DNA of 34,459 nucleotides, from NCBI RefSeq assembly GCF_024158715.1, contig NZ_JAMZBC010000016.1:1-34459 (forward strand), in the 5' to 3' direction. Position numbers and translations under genes: made by a program. A model generated the notes under the pieces. The model searched no databases. It had not been told where the DNA came from and saw only the letters and a program-made list of their open reading frames with translations. Each line of letters starts with the position of its first letter. Position 1 is the first letter of the stretch. The DNA is from Halomonas sp. 707D7. GTDB taxonomy: Bacteria; Pseudomonadota; Gammaproteobacteria; Pseudomonadales; Halomonadaceae. Shown piece by piece: positions 25,864 to 33,858 of this stretch.

Positions 25864-27297
25864 CTAGAACAACTTGGCGATGTCCTTGGCTTCCCAGTGC
25901 GGGAAATGCTTGCGCACCAGGGCGTTGAGGTCGCGCTCGAAAGCGGCCCAGTCGGTGCGGGTCGAAGCCTCGCGAGCGCTTGCCACCCCGCGAATCATGC
26001 CGGCGCCGACGGTCACGTTGGTGAGCCGGTCGATGAGGATGAAGCTGCCGGTGCCGGGGCTTGCGCGGTAGTCGTCGAGCGGGATGCTCGCGGTCAGTTC
26101 CACCTCGCAGCGGGCGATGGCGTTGAGCTCGAGCGCCTGGGCGGGGTGCTTTTCGAGCGTGTTCACGTCCACCTGGTACTCGATGGCGCGCACCTCGCCG
26201 GAAAGATCCCGCGTGGCGAGCTTGAAGTCATAGAGCTTGCCCGGCGTGAGGGCATCCTCGTGCATCCAGACGATGTCCGCGGTGAAGGCGTTGGAGATCG
26301 GCACCTTGGCGTCGGCCTGGACCAGCCAGTCGCCGCGGGAGATATCGATCTCGTCCTCGAGCGTGACGGTGATCGCCTGCCCCGGGTAGGCTGCGCTCAG
26401 ATCACCATCGAAAGTGACGATGCGCTCGACCCGCGACGTCTTGCCGGAGGGCAATGCCTTGATCCGCTGCCCCGGGCGCAGGATGCCCGCCGCCAGCGTG
26501 CCGCAGTAGCCGCGAAAGTCCAGGTTCGGGCGGTTCACGTACTGCACCGGCAGGCGCAGATCCGACAGGTTCTGGTCATGGCTCAGCTCGACGCTCTCCA
26601 GAAGCTCGATCAGCGTCTTGCCCTCGTAGCCGGAACCAAAGTACCAGGGCGTGCGCTCGCTCTTGTTGACCACGTTGTCACCGGTCAGCGCCGACAGCGG
26701 CACGAAGCGGATGTCCGGGGCATCGAGGTTGGTGGCGAACGCCTGGTAGTCGCGCTTGATCTCGTTGAAACGCTCCTCGGAGAAATCGACCAGATCCATC
26801 TTGTTGACGGCGATGACCAGGTGCTGGATGCCCAGCAGGTCGGCGATGAAGCTGTGGCGCCGGGTCTGGGTCTGCACCCCGTAGCGCGCGTCGATCAAGA
26901 TCACCGCAAGGCTCGCGGTCGAGGCGCCGGTGGCCATGTTGCGGGTGTACTGCTCGTGGCCCGGGGTGTCGGCGATGATGAACTTGCGCTTGTCGGTAGA
27001 GAAGAACCGGTAGGCGACATCGATGGTGATGCCCTGCTCGCGCTCGGACTGCAGCCCGTCGACCAGCAGCGCCAGGTCCACCGCATCCCCGGTGGTACCG
27101 CTGGTTTTCGAGGCCTGGGTGATGGCGGCGAGCTGGTCTTCGAAGATCATCTTGGAGTCGTGCAGCATTCGCCCGATCAGCGTCGACTTGCCGTCATCGA
27201 CGCTTCCGCAGGTGATGAAGCGCAAGAGGTCCTTGTTCTCGTGCTCGTGCAGGTACTGCTCGATGTTGTCGGCGATCAAGTTCGATTGGTGTGCCAT
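25864..27297 (-). CDS. cysN: Sulfate adenylyltransferase subunit 1 (GTPase CysN)
   Basis: This 477-aa regulatory GTPase couples GTP hydrolysis to APS synthesis from sulfate and ATP by CysD, the first step of assimilatory sulfate reduction. The EF-Tu-like G domain has GSVDDGKST (31-39), [12 protein letters not shown] (109-120) and NKMDLVD (165-171); two beta-barrel domains follow. The length equals E. coli CysN (475 aa) and there is no fused APS kinase (CysC) domain, nor is cysC in the window. The ATG at 27297 overlaps the cysD TGA by one base. An intrinsic terminator follows. Confidence 0.96.
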   Translation of the reverse strand: MAHQSNLIADNIEQYLHEHENKDLLRFITCGSVDDGKSTLIGRMLHDSKMIFEDQLAAITQASKTSGTTGDAVDLALLVDGLQSEREQGITIDVAYRFFSTDKRKFIIADTPGHEQYTRNMATGASTASLAVILIDARYGVQTQTRRHSFIADLLGIQHLVIAVNKMDLVDFSEERFNEIKRDYQAFATNLDAPDIRFVPLSALTGDNVVNKSERTPWYFGSGYEGKTLIELLESVELSHDQNLSDLRLPVQYVNRPNLDFRGYCGTLAAGILRPGQRIKALPSGKTSRVERIVTFDGDLSAAYPGQAITVTLEDEIDISRGDWLVQADAKVPISNAFTADIVWMHEDALTPGKLYDFKLATRDLSGEVRAIEYQVDVNTLEKHPAQALELNAIARCEVELTASIPLDDYRASPGTGSFILIDRLTNVTVGAGMIRGVASAREASTRTDWAAFERDLNALVRKHFPHWEAKDIAKLF

Positions 27298-28259
27298 CAG
27301 AAATACCCCTCGCGCTTTTTCTTCTCCATGGAGCCGACCTGGTCGCGGTCGATCGCCCGGCCGCTGCGCTCGCTGGTGCGCGTCAGCAGCATTTCCTGGA
27401 TGATCTCGGGAAGCGTTGCCGCCGTGGACTCGACAGCCCCCGTCAGCGGGTAGCAGCCCAGGGTGCGAAAGCGCACGGATTTTTGCTCGGGTACCTCACC
27501 GGGTGCCAGCGGCAGGCGCTCGTCGTCGACCATCACCTGCATGCCGTCGCGCTCGACGATGGGGCGCGGGGCCGCGTAGTAGAGCGGCACGATCGGGATC
27601 GACTCCAGGTAGATGTACTGCCAGATGTCGAGCTCGGTCCAGTTGGAGAGCGGGAAGACGCGGATCGACTCGCCCTTGTTGACCTTGGCGTTGTAGACGT
27701 TCCAGAGCTCCGGACGCTGGCTCTTCGGGTCCCAGCGGTGGTACTTGTCGCGAAACGAGTAGACCCGCTCCTTGGCGCGCGAGGCTTCCTCATCCCGGCG
27801 TGCACCGCCAAAGGCAGCGTCGAAACCGTACTTGTCCAGAGCCTGCTTGAGCGCCTGGGTCTTCATGATGTCGGTGTACTTGGCGCTGCCGTGATCGAAG
27901 GGGTTGATGTTCGCCGCCCGCCCCTCTTCGTTGGTGTGCACCAGAAGCTCCATGCCAGCCTCACGCGCCATACGGTTGCGAAACTCGATCATCTCGCGGA
28001 ATTTCCAGGTGGTATCCACGTGCAGCAGCGGAAACGGCGGGGTGCCCGGATAGAACGCCTTGCGCGCCAGGTGAAGCATGACCGAGGAGTCCTTGCCGAT
28101 GGAGTACATCATCACCGGGTTGGCGAACTCGGCAGCCACTTCACGAATGATGTGGATCGACTCGGCCTCGAGCTGCTTGAGATGCGTCAACCGCGCGCCG
28201 TCGATCGCGATGGAAGTCTCGCGCCGCTCTTGGCTCGGCGGAGCTTTGAACTGGGTCAT
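27297..28259 (-). CDS. cysD: Sulfate adenylyltransferase subunit 2 (CysD)
   Basis: This 320-aa catalytic subunit adenylylates sulfate to APS in complex with CysN. The ATP-pyrophosphatase P-loop is [21 protein letters not shown] (SIGKDSS at 53-59). It is followed by [30 protein letters not shown] ([22 protein letters not shown]), and [15 protein letters not shown]. The ATG at 28259 has AGGGAG six bases upstream. The N-terminus is about 18 residues longer than E. coli CysD (302 aa). It heads the cysDN operon. Three direct repeats upstream are candidate sites for a sulfur regulator such as CysB. Confidence 0.96.
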   Translation of the reverse strand: MTQFKAPPSQERRETSIAIDGARLTHLKQLEAESIHIIREVAAEFANPVMMYSIGKDSSVMLHLARKAFYPGTPPFPLLHVDTTWKFREMIEFRNRMAREAGMELLVHTNEEGRAANINPFDHGSAKYTDIMKTQALKQALDKYGFDAAFGGARRDEEASRAKERVYSFRDKYHRWDPKSQRPELWNVYNAKVNKGESIRVFPLSNWTELDIWQYIYLESIPIVPLYYAAPRPIVERDGMQVMVDDERLPLAPGEVPEQKSVRFRTLGCYPLTGAVESTAATLPEIIQEMLLTRTSERSGRAIDRDQVGSMEKKKREGYF

Positions 28260-28350
28260 TGCCTACTCCCTCTGGGCGGGCCGCGTCCGATCCATACGGC
28301 GCGCGGCATTCACCTCATTCTGATCAGTGGGACTAGGGTAACGCGTCCAT

Positions 28351-28403
28351 TTAATAACTCGAAAGAATTAATAACTATCTTTTTATTCTTTTAGTAACTA
28401 TCT
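28351..28403. promoter_or_regulatory. Direct repeats upstream of cysDN, candidate operator
   Basis: TTARTAACT occurs three times on the plus strand, at 28351-28359, 28368-28376 and 28391-28399. The last two copies extend to 13 bases (TTAATAACTATCT and TTAGTAACTATCT) and start 23 bases apart. The block is AT-rich and lies 92-140 bases upstream of cysD, where a LysR-type activator of sulfate assimilation would bind. Assignment to CysB is inference from position. Confidence 0.45.
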
Positions 28404-28422
28404 GATGACGCATGCGCCAGGA

Positions 28423-29157
28423 TCAGAGGTTCACGCGCTCCACCCAGGTCTGCCATTCGTCGCCGCGCAGCTCGACGATGCGATAGCCGGGACGGGATGC
28501 CTCGTCGATGGCGAACGCCTTCGCCCCGGGCATGAACTGATCCGCCATCGCCGGGCAGCCGTAGACCTCGACGCTGCGCTCGCCTACAGATCGACGCTGG
28601 GCAAACGCCTGGTGGGCATGGCCGAACAGCACGATCTTGACCTGAGGATAGTCCGCCAGGGTCTGCCAGAATGCGTCGCGATCCTTGAGCCCGATGGCGT
28701 CCATCCACGCAGCTCCAACCTCGACCGGCGGATGATGCAAGCCGATGACCACGGGCCTGTCGCTTTGCTCGAGCGCCTCGCCCAGAGCCGCCAATCGCTC
28801 GGAACCGAGTTCGCCGTGGGGCATCTGTGCCACTCGGGTATCGAGCAGCAAGAGACGCCAGGCGCCGAGGTCGACCTCGTCGATCAGCGGGTGGCACTCG
28901 ACCATCAGATCGGGCTGGTCGTGGTTGCCGGGAATCCAGAACCACGGGCACGCAAGCCCCTCGAGGGCCCGGCAGGCGTGCTGGTAGGAAGCCAGCGTCT
29001 CGTCCTGGCTGACGTCGCCACTCAGCAGCACCACGTCCGGGCGCTCACGCATCACTTGCGCCAGCACGCGCTCGAACTGGCGCCACGGCACGCCGCTGCG
29101 CGAGCGCGCATGCTTGTCCGCGTGCAGGTGGGCATCGGTGATCTGGATCAGGCGCAT
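28423..29157 (-). CDS. cpdA: 3',5'-cyclic-AMP phosphodiesterase CpdA
   Basis: This 244-aa calcineurin-like metallophosphoesterase is expected to hydrolyse cAMP to AMP. All five metal-site motifs are present: QITDAHLH (Asp8, His10), LLSGDVS (Asp48), IPGNHD (Asn79, His80 region), GLHHPP (139-144) and FGHAH (178-182). ATG 29157 overlaps the stop of the upstream DUF1249 gene by one base. The order nudF-DUF1249-cpdA is the same as nudF-yqiB-cpdA in E. coli, which supports CpdA over other phosphoesterases. A general class III phosphodiesterase activity cannot be excluded. Confidence 0.88.
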   Translation of the reverse strand: MRLIQITDAHLHADKHARSRSGVPWRQFERVLAQVMRERPDVVLLSGDVSQDETLASYQHACRALEGLACPWFWIPGNHDQPDLMVECHPLIDEVDLGAWRLLLLDTRVAQMPHGELGSERLAALGEALEQSDRPVVIGLHHPPVEVGAAWMDAIGLKDRDAFWQTLADYPQVKIVLFGHAHQAFAQRRSVGERSVEVYGCPAMADQFMPGAKAFAIDEASRPGYRIVELRGDEWQTWVERVNL

Positions 29158-29603
29158 CAGGGCAGCTCGGGCATGTCGTAGGCGTGGCCGTGGGCCAGCC
29201 CGTGAGCCAGCCACTCGCCCAGGAAACGGTTGAGCTGCAGCTTCTCGTCGGGCTGGTGCATCTTGGCATTGGGATAGCGGTAGCGGCCGTTGAAGTGGCG
29301 CTGGCGCTGGAAATCGGTGACCTCGGCCATGCGCACGTCGTGATAGAGATGCACGCGCATGCGCGGGCCCTCGAGCACGACGTCCAGCGGGCCGCTCTGG
29401 GTGAGCTCGACCATGGTGGTGTAAGGCGCCTGCTCGAGCACCGCCAGGTGCAGCTCGCCCAGATGGCGCGCGTCCTGATGCAGGGCGATATCCCGCTGCT
29501 GGCCGGCCTCCAGGTTGCCCACCAGGCGCAGCAGGCGGGCGTAGTTGGCACTGCACTCGCCTTGCAGCGATCGCAGGTCGGTGACGTAGGCGGCTCTAGC
29601 CAT
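29157..29603 (-). CDS. yqiB: DUF1249 family protein (YqiB-like)
   Basis: This 148-aa cytoplasmic protein belongs to DUF1249, of unknown function. I chose ATG 29603 (MARAAYVTDLRSLQ) because AAGGAG lies just upstream; a start at 29624 would cover that site. Typical family segments are ECSANYARLLRL, VHLYHDVRMAEVTDFQ and the C-terminal NRFLGEWLAHGLAHG. It overlaps the end of nudF by eight bases and the start of cpdA by one, so the three are coupled as in E. coli. There is no signal peptide or membrane helix. Confidence 0.88.
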   Translation of the reverse strand: MARAAYVTDLRSLQGECSANYARLLRLVGNLEAGQQRDIALHQDARHLGELHLAVLEQAPYTTMVELTQSGPLDVVLEGPRMRVHLYHDVRMAEVTDFQRQRHFNGRYRYPNAKMHQPDEKLQLNRFLGEWLAHGLAHGHAYDMPELP

Positions 29604-30288
29604 CTTCGCTCCTTTGAAACTCACGGGGACTCGGCGCCTGATGAGGGGCGGCGCGCAGCGTGGCGCGCTGGCCGTTGAGCCAGTAGAGCCCGATCAGACA
29701 CATGGCGTTGTCGAGCCGCCCCTGGCCGAGAAGTTCCCACACCGCCGAAAAACTCAGCACGTGAACGCGAATGTCCTCGTGCTCCTCGGCCAGGCCATGA
29801 ATGCCACCGAGGCTTGCGGTATCCACCAGGCCGCAAAACAGCGTGACCCGCTCGTTGCAGGCGCCAGGGCTCGGGTAGTAGGTGTGCAGCAGGGTCAGAT
29901 CATTCACCTCGCACCCGGCCTCCTCCATGGCCTCGCGGCGGGCGACCGCCTCGAGCGTCTCGCCCTCCTCGACGAGCCCGGCCACCAGCTCGAGTTTCCA
30001 GGGCGAGCGCGGATCGTCGATGGCGCCAGCGCGAAACTGCTCGACCAGCACCACCGCATCGCGCTGCGGGTCATAAAGCAGCACGCCGACGGCGTCGAAG
30101 CGGCTATGGATTTCACGCCGCATCGTCTGGCTCTCGCCGCCTTCGAAAAGGCGATGCTTGAGCGTCAGCTCCTCGAGACGGAAAAACCCCTGGTAGAGGG
30201 TTTCGCGCCTTTCGAGGGTCACGTCCGCGCGGGTGAGTTCGGGGCTCGCAAGCTCAGGAGCGAGCGGCGGCAAGAGGCTGGATGCCAT
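29596..30288 (-). CDS. nudF: ADP-ribose pyrophosphatase NudF
   Basis: This 230-aa Nudix hydrolase should split ADP-ribose into AMP and ribose 5-phosphate, removing a reactive NAD breakdown product. The Nudix box is complete: Gly104, Glu110, Arg118, Glu119, Glu122, Glu123 and Gly125 in GLVEEGETLEAVARREAMEE followed by AGC. The upstream VLVEQFRAGA and the downstream YYPSPGACNERVTLF are characteristic of the ADP-ribose branch. ATG 30288 has GGGAG seven bases upstream. It is the first gene of the nudF-yqiB-cpdA operon and follows the TPR gene by 70 bases on the same strand. Confidence 0.93.
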   Translation of the reverse strand: MASSLLPPLAPELASPELTRADVTLERRETLYQGFFRLEELTLKHRLFEGGESQTMRREIHSRFDAVGVLLYDPQRDAVVLVEQFRAGAIDDPRSPWKLELVAGLVEEGETLEAVARREAMEEAGCEVNDLTLLHTYYPSPGACNERVTLFCGLVDTASLGGIHGLAEEHEDIRVHVLSFSAVWELLGQGRLDNAMCLIGLYWLNGQRATLRAAPHQAPSPREFQRSEDG

Positions 30289-30358
30289 GGGGCACTCCCG
30301 GTCGACACAATCGATCCATTATCAATGCTTGCCGCCGGGAATGCCAATTTGCGTCGCG

Positions 30359-31000
30359 CTAGAGCGACTGCAGAAACCCCTGCGCCTCACGCCGGAGTGC
30401 TTCGTCCGAGAGCTGGCGATTGTCGCGGGCGGTGCCTTGCACGGCGCGCTCAGCGTACCGGCGAGCGCCTTCGGTATCGCCCTCCTCTTTCAAGAACGCC
30501 GCGTAGTAGTAGTTGACGTCGATGCCGTCCGGGCGAATCTCGAGCGCCCGCTGGAACATGCGCTCGGCGGTGTCGCTGTTGCCGAAACCCAAAGGCCGCC
30601 CCGGTGCCCGGTCGTAAAGCGCGCCCAGGGTGACGTAGGCCGAGCCGTTGCTGCCCTGGGGGTCGATCTCGATGGCACGCTCGAGCACGTCGCGCGCCTG
30701 CTTGGCGGTACCGAGCGCGCCGAGTCCGCCCCGCTCGCGGGCGTAGGAGGCCAGAATGATGCCCTGCCAGACCAGCACGTCGGCAGCACCCGGGTTCTGC
30801 TCGGCCAGCGTCGCGGCCTCGCTGCTCAACGCCTCGAGGGTGCCCTGGCGCTGGTTGGCGGGAAGCTCCGTCACCGTGTGCTCCCAGCGATTCTGCAGGG
30901 AGAACAGCTCGTCCTGGTAGGCGCTGGCGGCAAGCGGTGACAGCGTGAGGGCGCCGCCGAGTGCCAAGGCTATCAGCCAGCGAGAAGAGTGCGTGCGCAT
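30359..31000 (-). CDS. Exported TPR-repeat protein
   Basis: This 213-aa protein has a signal peptide (residues 1-27, cleavage after AASA) and tetratricopeptide-like helical pairs at about 95-117 (TAKQARDVLERAIEIDPQ), 137-160 (TAERMFQRALEIRPDGIDVN) and 164-190 (AAFLKEEGDTEGARRYAERA). TPRs mediate protein contacts, so it is probably a periplasmic adaptor or assembly protein; the partner is unknown. ATG 31000 has AAGGAG seven bases upstream. It is divergent from greB and lies upstream of nudF on the same strand. No lipobox is seen. Confidence 0.82.
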   Translation of the reverse strand: MRTHSSRWLIALALGGALTLSPLAASAYQDELFSLQNRWEHTVTELPANQRQGTLEALSSEAATLAEQNPGAADVLVWQGIILASYARERGGLGALGTAKQARDVLERAIEIDPQGSNGSAYVTLGALYDRAPGRPLGFGNSDTAERMFQRALEIRPDGIDVNYYYAAFLKEEGDTEGARRYAERAVQGTARDNRQLSDEALRREAQGFLQSL

Positions 31001-31044
31001 GAAAAGCTCCTTGTTTATTGTTGTCGCCTGAAAAGGATCAAAGA

Positions 31045-31059
31045 GCGAGCGACGCTCGC
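31045..31059. repeat. Perfect inverted repeat between TPR gene and greB
   Basis: GCGAGC (31045-31050) and GCTCGC (31054-31059) flank GAC, 45 bases upstream of the TPR gene start. It may be a small hairpin in that leader or an operator; there is nothing more to support either. Confidence 0.3.
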
Positions 31060-31093
31060 CCTCAGATCACTGTAACGAACGTTTGAATGACTC

Positions 31094-31137
31094 GCCAGGA
31101 GTAATCGTCGCTCGCCGAAGCGACGCGCTCGCCTGGC
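31094..31137 (+). promoter_or_regulatory. Structured 5' leader of greB
   Basis: An outer stem GCCAGG/CCTGGC (31094-31099 with 31132-31137) encloses an inner stem CGTCGCT/AGCGACG (31106-31112 with 31119-31125, 6-base loop). The structure ends 13 bases before the greB Shine-Dalgarno AAGGAAG (31151-31157). It could control greB by pausing or attenuation; no T-run follows, so it is not a plain terminator. Confidence 0.45.
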
Positions 31138-31162
31138 CCTGCTGCTCGATAAGGAAGTGCCC

Positions 31163-31705
31163 ATGAAAGGCCGCAACATGACCCGCTGGCGCGACCCGGC
31201 CAAGGACCCGCGCCAGGCTCCCAAGAGCAACCTGATCACCCAGGCGGGCGCCGAGCGCCTGCGTGGCATCCTCGACCATCTCTCGCGGGTGAAGCGCCCG
31301 GCGCTCTCCGCCAAGGTGGGCGAGGCCGCCGCCCTGGGCGACCGCTCCGAAAACGCCGACTACACCTACAACAAGAAAGAGCTCAACCGGGTGATCGCGC
31401 GCATTCGCTACCTGACCAAGCGCCTCGACGAGCTGCAGGTGGTCGATCGCCTGCCGGCGAACACCGACAAGATCTTCTTCGGTGCCTTCGTGAGCCTCGA
31501 GGACGACGACGGCGAGCCGCTCGATATCCGCATCGTCGGCCACGACGAGATCGACCCCCAGAAACGCTGGATCAGCATCGACTCCCCCATGGCGAAAGCG
31601 CTGCTCGGCAAGGAAGTGGATGACGAGATCACCGTGCAGACCCCGAGTGGCGAGGATTTCTATACCGTGACCAACATTCGCTACCCGCAGATGTCGGCCT
31701 CGTGA
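31163..31705 (+). CDS. greB: Transcription elongation factor GreB
   Basis: This 180-aa factor enters the RNA polymerase secondary channel and stimulates cleavage of backtracked transcripts. The N-terminal coiled coil carries the acidic tip GDRSENADYTYNKKELNRV (GDRSENAD at residues 59-66), where the Asp and Glu position the catalytic Mg. The C-terminal FKBP-like domain has RIVGHDEIDP, ISIDSPMAKALLGKEVDDEI. The sequence RSENADYTYNKKELNR and the longer basic N-terminus point to GreB rather than GreA. ATG 31163 is preceded by AAGGAAG. It is followed 24 bases later by arsB on the same strand. Confidence 0.93.
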   Translation: MKGRNMTRWRDPAKDPRQAPKSNLITQAGAERLRGILDHLSRVKRPALSAKVGEAAALGDRSENADYTYNKKELNRVIARIRYLTKRLDELQVVDRLPANTDKIFFGAFVSLEDDDGEPLDIRIVGHDEIDPQKRWISIDSPMAKALLGKEVDDEITVQTPSGEDFYTVTNIRYPQMSAS

Positions 31706-31729
31706 CGCCTTGGATGAGCGAGTAACCGG

Positions 31730-33037
31730 ATGCTGGCACTGACCATCTTCGCCACCACCCTGACGTTGGTGATATGGCAACCCAAGGGATTAGGAATTGG
31801 CACGAGCGCCCTGCTCGGAGCTTTCGTTGCTCTGCTCTGCGGCGTGGTGGCGTTCGAGGATATCGGCGCTGTGTGGCATATCGTCTGGGACGCCACCTTC
31901 ACCTTCGTGGCCTTGATCGTCATTTCGCTGCTGCTCGACGAAGCAGGCTTTTTCAACTGGGCGGCGCTTCACGTGGCACGCTGGGGCCAGGGGCGCGGGG
32001 CGCTGCTGTTTGTGCTGATCGTGATACTGGGCGCGTTGATGGCCGCCGTGTTCGCCAACGACGGCGCCGCCCTGCTGCTCACCCCCATCGTCATCGCCAT
32101 TCTCAAGCGCCTCGAGTTCGAGCCCGCCTCGGCCCTGGCCTTCATCATCGCCACCGGGTTCGTGGCGGACACCGCAAGCCTTCCGCTGGTGATCTCCAAC
32201 CTGGTGAACATTGTCACGGCCAACTACTTCGGCATCGGGTTCGATCGCTATGCCCTGGTCATGATCCCGATCGCGCTGGTATCGCTGGCGGCCACCCTGA
32301 CGGTACTCTGGGGAGTGTTCTGGCATCGAATACCCAAGCGCTATGAACTCGAGAACCTCGAGTCGCCCCGCTCGGCTATCAAGGACAGGCTGGTGTTTCA
32401 CGCAGCGTTCCCGCTTCTGGGTATGTTGATGGTGGCCTACGTCGTGACCGCGCCTCTTGGAGTACCCGTCGCCTTCGTCACCGGGGGGGCGGCGCTGGTA
32501 CTGACGGCGTTGGCTGGACGCTGGTGGCGCGGCGGTCGTGGTGCGGTGATACGTGTATCGAGCGCCCTCCTGGGGGCACCCTGGCAGATCGTGCTGTTTT
32601 CGCTGGGCATGTATCTGGTGGTGTACGGGCTCGGCAATGCGGGCTTGACCGGCTACGGCGCCCAGGCGCTCGAATGGCTCGCGAGACAAGGCGATATCGT
32701 CGCCACCGTGGGGACCGGGTTTCTGGTCGCGCTCGTCGCCTCCTTGATGAATAATCTGCCTTCCACCCTGGTGGCGGCGCTGGCGATCGATCAGGCCGAA
32801 CTGCCCGCGCTGACTCGGGAGCTGATGATCCATGCCAGCATCATCGGCAACGACCTGGGGCCGAAGTTCACGCCCATCGGCAGCCTGGCCACGCTCTTGT
32901 GGCTTCACGTGCTGGCGGGCAAGGGGTATCGCATCACGTGGGGGCAGTACATGAAGGTGGGGCTTCTGATCACCCCACCGGTGCTGCTGGTCACGCTCCT
33001 GGCGCTGGCCCTGTGGCTGCCGATGCTGCCACCCTGA
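31730..33037 (+). CDS. arsB: Arsenite efflux membrane protein ArsB
   Basis: This 435-aa polytopic membrane protein matches E. coli ArsB along its full length: VIWQPKGLGIGTSALLGA, VISLLLDEAGFFNWAALHVARWG, FANDGAALLLTPIVIAIL, GFVADTASLPLVISNLVNIV, GAPWQIVLFSLGMYLVVYGL, SLMNNLPSTLVAALAID and DLGPKFTPIGSLATLLWLHVL. ArsB extrudes As(OH)3 or Sb(OH)3 using the proton gradient. About ten to twelve membrane segments are expected. No arsR, arsC or arsA is nearby, so it is an orphan, perhaps read through from greB. The Shine-Dalgarno is weak. Its stop lies only two bases from the stop of the convergent SIMPL gene. Confidence 0.9.
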   Translation: MLALTIFATTLTLVIWQPKGLGIGTSALLGAFVALLCGVVAFEDIGAVWHIVWDATFTFVALIVISLLLDEAGFFNWAALHVARWGQGRGALLFVLIVILGALMAAVFANDGAALLLTPIVIAILKRLEFEPASALAFIIATGFVADTASLPLVISNLVNIVTANYFGIGFDRYALVMIPIALVSLAATLTVLWGVFWHRIPKRYELENLESPRSAIKDRLVFHAAFPLLGMLMVAYVVTAPLGVPVAFVTGGAALVLTALAGRWWRGGRGAVIRVSSALLGAPWQIVLFSLGMYLVVYGLGNAGLTGYGAQALEWLARQGDIVATVGTGFLVALVASLMNNLPSTLVAALAIDQAELPALTRELMIHASIIGNDLGPKFTPIGSLATLLWLHVLAGKGYRITWGQYMKVGLLITPPVLLVTLLALALWLPMLPP

Positions 33038-33039
33038 CG

Positions 33040-33765
33040 TCACTCCAAGGCGTAGTCGATGGTAGTGACCACGCGCACGCGCTTGGTCTGCGGGGTGTAG
33101 CTGTCCAGGTCCTCGATGGAGAAGTAGCCTTGGGTGGCGCTCTTGATGCCACCCACGGCGCTTCCCGAGTCCTCGGCGAACTGCTGGGCGGCGCTTCGCG
33201 CATCCGCCGTGGCCTCGCGGATCATCTCGGGCTTGATCGCGTCGAGCCCGGTGAACAGGAACTCGGTGCGGTACTCGTAGGTGGGTGAAAGCAGCACGCC
33301 CTGGCGCACCAGCGCGGTCGCCTCGGGCACCGCCTGGATCACGTCCGCCACCCGGTCGGTGCGCAGGAGCAGCGTGGCCTCGGCGCGAAAACGCTCGTCC
33401 GGGCGCTCACCGCCGTAGGTGTTGGCGTACTGGTCGGTGATGCGCGGCGGCGTCATGCTGACCTCGTCTGCGGCGAAGCCACGCTCGGCGAGAAAGTCGC
33501 GCACTCGCCGCTCATCGGTGCTCAGGCGCTGCTCGAGCTCGGTCAGCGTATCGGCGCTCACCGCGTAGTTGAGCGGCCACATGACCAGATCCGCCGCCAC
33601 TTCACGCTCGGCGAGCCCGCGCACGGTGACGCTGCGCGACGACTGCTGCCACACCTCGGCGGCGCCCTTGAAATAGCTTCCGCCCCAGCCAAGCCCCAGG
33701 GCCAGAAGCCCGCCCAGCGCCACGGCGCTCGCCAGTACCACGACCCCTTTCGTGTTCACCGCCAT
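33040..33765 (-). CDS. SIMPL domain-containing exported protein (DUF541)
   Basis: This 241-aa protein has an N-terminal membrane anchor or signal peptide (VVVLASAVALGGLLALGLGW, residues 8-27) followed by a SIMPL/DUF541 domain: SRSVTVRGLAEREVAADLVMW near the N-terminus, DEVSMTPPRITDQYAN in the middle and a C-terminal KRVRVVTTIDYALE strand. Related proteins form periplasmic multimers (BP26/OMP28 type) or help in envelope stress; the role here is unknown. ATG 33765 has GAGGAGAAGGGC upstream. It is convergent with arsB. Confidence 0.88.
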   Translation of the reverse strand: MAVNTKGVVVLASAVALGGLLALGLGWGGSYFKGAAEVWQQSSRSVTVRGLAEREVAADLVMWPLNYAVSADTLTELEQRLSTDERRVRDFLAERGFAADEVSMTPPRITDQYANTYGGERPDERFRAEATLLLRTDRVADVIQAVPEATALVRQGVLLSPTYEYRTEFLFTGLDAIKPEMIREATADARSAAQQFAEDSGSAVGGIKSATQGYFSIEDLDSYTPQTKRVRVVTTIDYALE

Positions 33766-33858
33766 GCCCTTCTCCTCGACTGAATTACCCCGCGCGACGT
33801 GCGCTTGCCGCTTTGACCGTCGAGCGCGGCGAAAGCGCCAAGCCGCCGCGCAAAAAAA

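Noticed and set aside
25786-27453. 555-aa open frame antisense to cysN
   Set aside because: CysN with all GTPase motifs lies on the other strand; the antisense frame even runs through the cysN terminator.
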